Below the pieces are notes generated by a model. That model did not search any database. It was not told the origin of the DNA and was given only the letters and a program-made list of their open reading frames with translations. A program made the translations under genes and the position numbers. DNA of 12,284 bases from Bacteroidales bacterium (lineage in GTDB: Bacteria > Bacteroidota > Bacteroidia > Bacteroidales > Paludibacteraceae), in contig CAAGFD010000246.1 of NCBI GenBank assembly GCA_900769035.1, forward strand, positions 1 through 12,284, given 5' to 3'. Position 1 is the stretch's first letter. Each line of letters begins with the position of its first letter. Below are positions 7,878 through 12,284 of this stretch, piece after piece.

Positions 7878-7878
7878 T

Positions 7879-9183
7879 TTATTGAGCGTAGAACATTAGG
7901 ATTTTTTCTCTTAATAAATATTCATACTGAGATTGAAGCATCTCTACTTCGGCTTGTTGCATTCTGAACTTAGACTCATTGTACTCGTATAGAGTAATTT
8001 TTCCATTATCATATTTGCTTTGAGCAAATTCGAATGCTTTACTTCCTGAATCGAAATTAGCTTCTGCCGCCTTGTATTTTTCTTTTGCCGCCAAGGCGTT
8101 ATAATAAGCCGTTTGAATATCTTTAAATAATTGATTCTCGGCTTCTGCGGCGCTTATTTTTTGCTCTTCGAGGGCATATTTCTGGCGTTGCACATTATGC
8201 CTTACTTGCATACGATTATATATCGGTATACTGAGCGAAAAACCGACTACCTCACTGCCGTTATTTACAAACTGCTTACCAAAAGCCGGATTATTTGCAT
8301 TGAAGATATGATAATAGCCGGTGCCCCAACTGGCATTCAGGGATAATTGTGGGTAATAATCGGCTTGTGCCTCTTTTATCGCAATTTCGGCACTCTCTAT
8401 TTTCTTTCGTTGTGAGATGATATTCGGACGGCTATCTTTTGTTTGTAAAAACAGACTTTCGGGATGAGGGAGTAATTTATCTTCTTTAACAGCGTTAATA
8501 TCAAGTGGAACGATAGAGAAATTTTCTACATCGTGATAGTTTATCAGTTGGCATAAATCGAGTATTGCCAATTTATAATTACTTTGATTTTGAATGAGTT
8601 GCTGTTCATATTGAGCCTGCTGAGCTATAGCTTCATAGAGTTCGCTTTCGCTTTTAACGCCCTCTTCCACTAATTTACGGGTTTTCTCTACCAAATCTTT
8701 AGCCATATCACATTGCGATTGTGAAAGGCGTATCATCTCTTTTTGATATAGAGCTTGCAGATAATAGCCGATAACGTTCAACTCTACATTATCTTTAATC
8801 GTTTCTATATCAGCGATGGCAGATTGCACATCTAAAGCAGTGCGCTTAATTTGGTTAGTAATTCTAAGTCCGGTAAATACAGGCATAGAGACAGAAGCGT
8901 TAAAGCCTGTTGAAGACTGAGAGCGACTCTCTTTAACATTATTGGCGCCCTCGGCGAGTCCGAAAGCAAAATTTTCGCTTACCCCGGCGTTTATAGATGG
9001 GGTCATAGAGACTCTTGCGCTTCGCTCTGATAGTTTAGAATTAAGCAGAGATATTCGGGCTCGCATTATATCGTAATTTTGCCTTTGAGCATATGCTACA
9101 CAAGAGTCGAGATTCCATGCTTGTGCCATAAGTAATGCAGTACTCATCAAGCAAAAAATTATTAGTGTTACTCTCTTCTTCAT
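7879..9183 (-). CDS. TolC-family outer-membrane efflux protein
   Basis: This is the outer-membrane exit duct of a tripartite exporter. It has a Sec signal peptide (about 1-20, ending LLMAQA) followed by two outer-membrane efflux protein repeats at about 25-205 and 245-430. Each repeat contains long heptad-like helices (for example ESELYEAIAQQAQYEQQL and ALEEQKISAAEAENQL) that would form the periplasmic tunnel, with barrel strands near STGFNASVSMPVF and GFSLSIPIY. The opening LDSCVAYAQRQN is the typical first helix of the family. The length of 434 residues is normal. It starts 32 bases after the adaptor gene, with a strong purine site (GAGGGAG) ending a few bases before the ATG. As the last gene of the four-gene operon, it lies just before a strong terminator. 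The substrate is not deducible. Confidence 0.93.
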   Translation of the reverse strand: MKKRVTLIIFCLMSTALLMAQAWNLDSCVAYAQRQNYDIMRARISLLNSKLSERSARVSMTPSINAGVSENFAFGLAEGANNVKESRSQSSTGFNASVSMPVFTGLRITNQIKRTALDVQSAIADIETIKDNVELNVIGYYLQALYQKEMIRLSQSQCDMAKDLVEKTRKLVEEGVKSESELYEAIAQQAQYEQQLIQNQSNYKLAILDLCQLINYHDVENFSIVPLDINAVKEDKLLPHPESLFLQTKDSRPNIISQRKKIESAEIAIKEAQADYYPQLSLNASWGTGYYHIFNANNPAFGKQFVNNGSEVVGFSLSIPIYNRMQVRHNVQRQKYALEEQKISAAEAENQLFKDIQTAYYNALAAKEKYKAAEANFDSGSKAFEFAQSKYDNGKITLYEYNESKFRMQQAEVEMLQSQYEYLLREKILMFYAQ

Positions 9184-9215
9184 AACTCCCTCATTATTTA
9201 TAATTTTACACTATA

Positions 9216-10319
9216 TCATCTCTTCTCATTACGGTTTCCTCGTAATTTAGCATCTTCATCAATACCGGATACTATTTCGATATTTATACCATCTGAAAGG
9301 CCGACTTCTACCGGCACTTTATTGAATTTTTGTTCATTATTTTTTGCACTGTCAAGGGTGAATACGAAAGCGGAATCTCCATTTAATTCAACAGTATATT
9401 CCGGCACGGAGAGTACATTAGTACGTTGTTTAAGAATGATTTCGGCATTAGCACTATATCCGGCTCTAAGCAATATTGTATCGGGCACATCAACGGCTGC
9501 TTTGATTTCAAACATCACAGTGCCGTTAGTTTCCGTGCCTTTTGGCGATACATATTCAAGTAATGCATTAAATTTAGAGTTCTGTAGGGCACCAACAGAT
9601 AACTCTATAGGCATACCGGGGTGAATATTACCCACTTCACTTTCGTCGATAGAGCCTTTAAAAATCATATCACTCATATCCGCAATAGTACATATAGTGG
9701 TACCATCGTTGAAAGTATTACTTAGGATAACGGAATTACCCACTTTCACAGGTACGTCGAGAATCATACCGGAAATTGTAGCACGAATTTGAGTATTGCT
9801 ATATTGACCTTCTTTTTTAATAATCCCATCGCGAATAATTTGTAAGTTACTATTGGCATTATCGTAGTTTTCTTTTGCCTTTTTATAAGTAACGGTCTCC
9901 TTCTCAAACTCTTCGGTAGAGAGTACTTTTTTATCATAAAGTCGCTGAGCTCTTTCGTAATCTACTTTAGCTTGGTCGAGTTCGATTTTAGCCAGATTAA
10001 GGTTACTCTCTGCGGCGTTGAGTTGACTCATTTCCGGGATTACTTTTACGAGGGCGATGACGTCGTCTTTTTTAACCATAGCACCTGCTTCAAAATAAAT
10101 CTCGCTTATAATACCGGATATTTGGGGTTTAATTTCCACCTCATTACGCGGTTCGATTTTACCGGTAGCAATAGTTTTACGTGATATGGTTTGCACCGAT
10201 GGTGTTACCACATCGTATGTAACTTCATCCGGGCGAGACTTTACAAACAAATAAATAAAAGTAGCCAAAACCAAAGCTGCTATAATTACTATCACAGCTA
10301 CTCGAAAAAACTTTTTCAT
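9216..10319 (-). CDS. MacA/HlyD-type periplasmic adaptor (membrane fusion protein)
   Basis: This adaptor links inner-membrane permeases to the TolC duct. An N-terminal membrane anchor lies at about residues 5-26. The first half of the biotinyl-lipoyl domain is at about 58-95 (VEIKPQISGIISEIYFEAGAMV), a coiled-coil alpha-hairpin follows at about 96-168 (SQLNAAESNLNLAKIELDQA and KENYDNANSNLQ), and the second lipoyl half is at about 175-212 (TQIRATISGMILDVPVKVG). A beta-barrel domain follows, and the protein ends with the membrane-proximal domain closing in KLRGNRNEKR. The single anchor and 367-residue length fit the MacA branch better than the lipoprotein RND adaptors. The gene is 39 bases after the second permease and 32 bases before the TolC gene, all in one direction, which supports one operon and one complex. 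Confidence 0.92.
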   Translation of the reverse strand: MKKFFRVAVIVIIAALVLATFIYLFVKSRPDEVTYDVVTPSVQTISRKTIATGKIEPRNEVEIKPQISGIISEIYFEAGAMVKKDDVIALVKVIPEMSQLNAAESNLNLAKIELDQAKVDYERAQRLYDKKVLSTEEFEKETVTYKKAKENYDNANSNLQIIRDGIIKKEGQYSNTQIRATISGMILDVPVKVGNSVILSNTFNDGTTICTIADMSDMIFKGSIDESEVGNIHPGMPIELSVGALQNSKFNALLEYVSPKGTETNGTVMFEIKAAVDVPDTILLRAGYSANAEIILKQRTNVLSVPEYTVELNGDSAFVFTLDSAKNNEQKFNKVPVEVGLSDGINIEIVSGIDEDAKLRGNRNEKR

Positions 10320-10358
10320 GTTATCTAAAAAATTTATATTTCATTAATACTCAACAAA

Positions 10359-11615
10359 TTATTCTTCTTGTAATGCTTCAATCGCCTTAATGCTTAAGGC
10401 TCGTTTTGCAGGGAGATAACCGGCTAATAATCCGAATAAGACGATAACGATAAGTGCACTTAATGCGATTGCAAAAGGAATTTGAGGGCTTTCGAGAGGC
10501 ACATCTGCAGCGCCAACAATAATACTATCTACGATGGAAAGTGCTACCACACCCAACATCAATCCAATAGAACCGGCGATAGTGGTAAGTAAAATACTCT
10601 CGCCAAGAATCTGCCTGATAATAGATGCGGAAGTAGCCCCCAATGCACGACGAACACCTATTTCTTGGGTGCGTTCTTTAACCGTTACCAGCATAATATT
10701 ACTAACGCCAACCACCCCTGCCATCAAAGTACCGATACCTACTATCCATATCAAAGCCAATAAACCGAGGCTAAAAACGCGAAAATTATCGAATATCTCT
10801 TTTATATTAAAACATCCAATAGCATTTTTATCGGTAGGAGAAATCATATTTACCTCGAAAATAACGCTCCTCACTTCTTCTTCTTTCTCCTTTATATCGA
10901 CATCGTCGTCAAAAGCTATGCTTAAGCCGTGAATTGCATCGCCGATATTATTAGCTTGTTGCAGAGTGGTATATGGCAGAAGTACCATACTCTCCAATCG
11001 TCCGAACATATTGATATTGTCGGATTTATCTTCTACTACACCAATAACTCTATAGTATATTCCACCAATTTTGATGATAGTACCTATTGCATTTTCTTCG
11101 GGCAAGTACAAATCATTAAGCACCTTACGGCCTATCACGCATACTTTACGGCACTCTTTGATGTCGATATCATTTATATATCTACCTTCGACTATTTTAT
11201 GTGGAAAGATATTCAAATACGATGGGGCATATCCCATAATATTGTAATTGCCGTTTTTTGTATTTCGCACTACTTGATTGGACGTTTGGAGCCAAACGAA
11301 AGGAGAGATATATTTAATGCCATTGACCCGAGCGGAAATGATATTCAAGTCTTTTGTATGGAGCGACCAATTTCTATTAGATTGAAAGCCTTTATAAGGT
11401 TCGGAGGTGGTATGAGCCATTATATACAAAGAGTTTGTAGCCATACCATCCATACTATTCATAAAGAAATTTTTAAAGCCCATTCCGATACCGAGGAGGA
11501 CTACGAGCATAAATACACCCCAAAATACTCCGAAAGCGGTAAAGAAGCTACGCCATTTATTACGTGTAATAGTATGTACAACTTCTTGAAAACTATCTAA
11601 ATCAAACCAACGCAT
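10359..11615 (-). CDS. MacB-type ABC transporter permease (FtsX/MacB periplasmic core)
   Basis: This is an inner-membrane permease with the MacB/FtsX architecture. It has a first transmembrane helix at about 22-45 after a short amphipathic N-terminus, a MacB-type periplasmic core at about 50-275, then three more helices at about 280-310, 340-362 and 380-402. The conserved cytoplasmic segment TVKERTQEIGVRRALGAT (311-328) is diagnostic, and the C-terminus LPAKRALSIKAIEALQEE is typical. There are no Walker motifs, so the ATPase is a separate protein. The gene begins 9 bases after the stop of a second, similar permease, so the two probably form a heterodimer. Systems of this type move substrates from periplasm to outside through MacA and TolC partners, both encoded immediately downstream; the cargo (peptide, lipid or drug) is unknown. 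Confidence 0.92.
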   Translation of the reverse strand: MRWFDLDSFQEVVHTITRNKWRSFFTAFGVFWGVFMLVVLLGIGMGFKNFFMNSMDGMATNSLYIMAHTTSEPYKGFQSNRNWSLHTKDLNIISARVNGIKYISPFVWLQTSNQVVRNTKNGNYNIMGYAPSYLNIFPHKIVEGRYINDIDIKECRKVCVIGRKVLNDLYLPEENAIGTIIKIGGIYYRVIGVVEDKSDNINMFGRLESMVLLPYTTLQQANNIGDAIHGLSIAFDDDVDIKEKEEEVRSVIFEVNMISPTDKNAIGCFNIKEIFDNFRVFSLGLLALIWIVGIGTLMAGVVGVSNIMLVTVKERTQEIGVRRALGATSASIIRQILGESILLTTIAGSIGLMLGVVALSIVDSIIVGAADVPLESPQIPFAIALSALIVIVLFGLLAGYLPAKRALSIKAIEALQEE

Positions 11616-11624
11616 AACAAAGAA

Positions 11625-12284
11625 TTATTTTGCCATCATAGCCTCTATAGGTTTAACACTCACAGCCTTACGAGCAGGGAAATAACCGGCAAGAACGCCT
11701 GCGACAATAAGCACTATAGTAGCGGAAATAACTATCGACAAGTCGACGGACGGATTTGCAAACATAGCGGGACCGGATTCGGCTGAAGGCGGGTTTTCGG
11801 GGAAAATAAGACATAATATTTCGGAGAGCCCCATACCGAGCAGCATACCGATATATCCGAAAATAGAGGTAATAGCTACAGCTTCGGCAACAACCATACG
11901 GATAATACTACCCGGAGTAGCGCCTAATGCCTTTCGAATGCCAAATTCACGGGTACGCTCTTTTACCGTTATCAACATAATGTTACCCACACCTACAATA
12001 CCGGCTATCAACGTAATGATACCGATAATCCAAATAAACATAGATAGGCCGCCAAAAATCATTTTACTCTGCTCGTACGACGATTTAAAATCACTAATCC
12101 ACACGGCATTGTAATCATCCGGGGCGAAATCTAAATGTTTTGATAATTTGGCTCTAATTTCTTCTGCATAATCGATATCGGCACTATTCTCGTTAAGTGT
12201 AAAAGTAATAGATTCTACTCTGCCGGAAGGGTTATATATCGTAATTGCAGAAGAGAGGGGGATATAAACTTCTGATTGGTAGTT
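11625..12284 (-). CDS. MacB-type ABC transporter permease, 5'-truncated by window edge
   Basis: This is a second permease of the same MacB/FtsX type. The minus-strand frame stays open to the window end (180 bases beyond the internal GTG at 12104), so that GTG is not the start and about 219 C-terminal residues are visible. The visible N-terminal part (YIPLSSAITIYN, then SITFTLNENS) belongs to the periplasmic core. It is followed by a helix (SMFIWIIGIITLIAGIVGVG), the diagnostic segment TVKERTREFGIRKALGAT, a second helix and a last helix ending AGYFPARKAVSVKPIEAMMAK. Its C-terminal part closely parallels the downstream permease, consistent with an ancient duplication that now yields two subunits. 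Roughly 200 residues, including the first transmembrane helix, lie outside. An ATP-binding subunit gene is expected further upstream but cannot be seen here. Confidence 0.92.
   Translation of the reverse strand, partial: NYQSEVYIPLSSAITIYNPSGRVESITFTLNENSADIDYAEEIRAKLSKHLDFAPDDYNAVWISDFKSSYEQSKMIFGGLSMFIWIIGIITLIAGIVGVGNIMLITVKERTREFGIRKALGATPGSIIRMVVAEAVAITSIFGYIGMLLGMGLSEILCLIFPENPPSAESGPAMFANPSVDLSIVISATIVLIVAGVLAGYFPARKAVSVKPIEAMMAK

Noticed and set aside
10929..11600. A 223-codon plus-strand reading frame
   Set aside because: It lies antisense inside the MacB-type permease gene, whose protein is clearly recognisable; the antisense translation has no domain-like features and is a by-product of the coding strand's composition.
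12102..12104. GTG at 12104 as the start of the second permease
   Set aside because: The frame continues to the window end with sequence fitting the MacB periplasmic core, and starting here would remove the first transmembrane helix.

Overview
The window looks like part of a Bacteroidota chromosome, most likely Bacteroidales. The reasons are AT-rich DNA, a large TonB-dependent receptor with a remnant carboxypeptidase-regulatory-like N-terminus, a DUF3078 protein, and promoter boxes of the Bacteroidota type (TAnnTTTG, one with a well-spaced TTTG upstream). There are no tRNA or rRNA genes, CRISPR arrays or recognisable insertion sequences. Both ends cut through genes.

Left block (1-4805, + strand): three genes in tight order. 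They encode a TonB-dependent outer-membrane receptor (5' end outside the window), a lipoprotein with a right-handed beta-helix fold, and a secreted TRAP-like (small purple acid phosphatase type) metallophosphoesterase. The spacing of 40 and 6 bases suggests one operon. A reasonable inference is that the enzyme releases phosphate from an organic phosphoester outside the inner membrane, the beta-helix lipoprotein binds or processes the ligand, and the receptor imports it. The substrate cannot be read from the sequence. A strong hairpin at 4868-4898 separates this block from the convergent gene on its right.

Middle block (4978-7802): a DUF3078 outer-membrane-type protein (-) with a textbook Bacteroidota promoter, an HD-domain hydrolase (-), a small DUF1232/YkvA-like membrane protein (+), and directly behind it a start-less reading frame. 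That frame looks like the C-terminal remnant of a secreted beta-propeller-like repeat protein. It is not obvious from an ORF scan because it has no start codon for most of its length.

Right block (7879-12284, - strand): a four-gene tripartite export operon, read right to left. It encodes a MacB-type permease (5' end outside the window), a second MacB-type permease, a MacA/HlyD-type periplasmic adaptor and a TolC-type outer-membrane factor. It ends in a strong hairpin terminator directly behind the TolC stop codon. Neither permease carries an ATPase domain in the part visible, so the ATPase should be a separate gene, probably just outside the right edge.

The least explained items are the receptor/beta-helix/phosphatase trio and the propeller-repeat remnant. 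Everything else is ordinary for the group.
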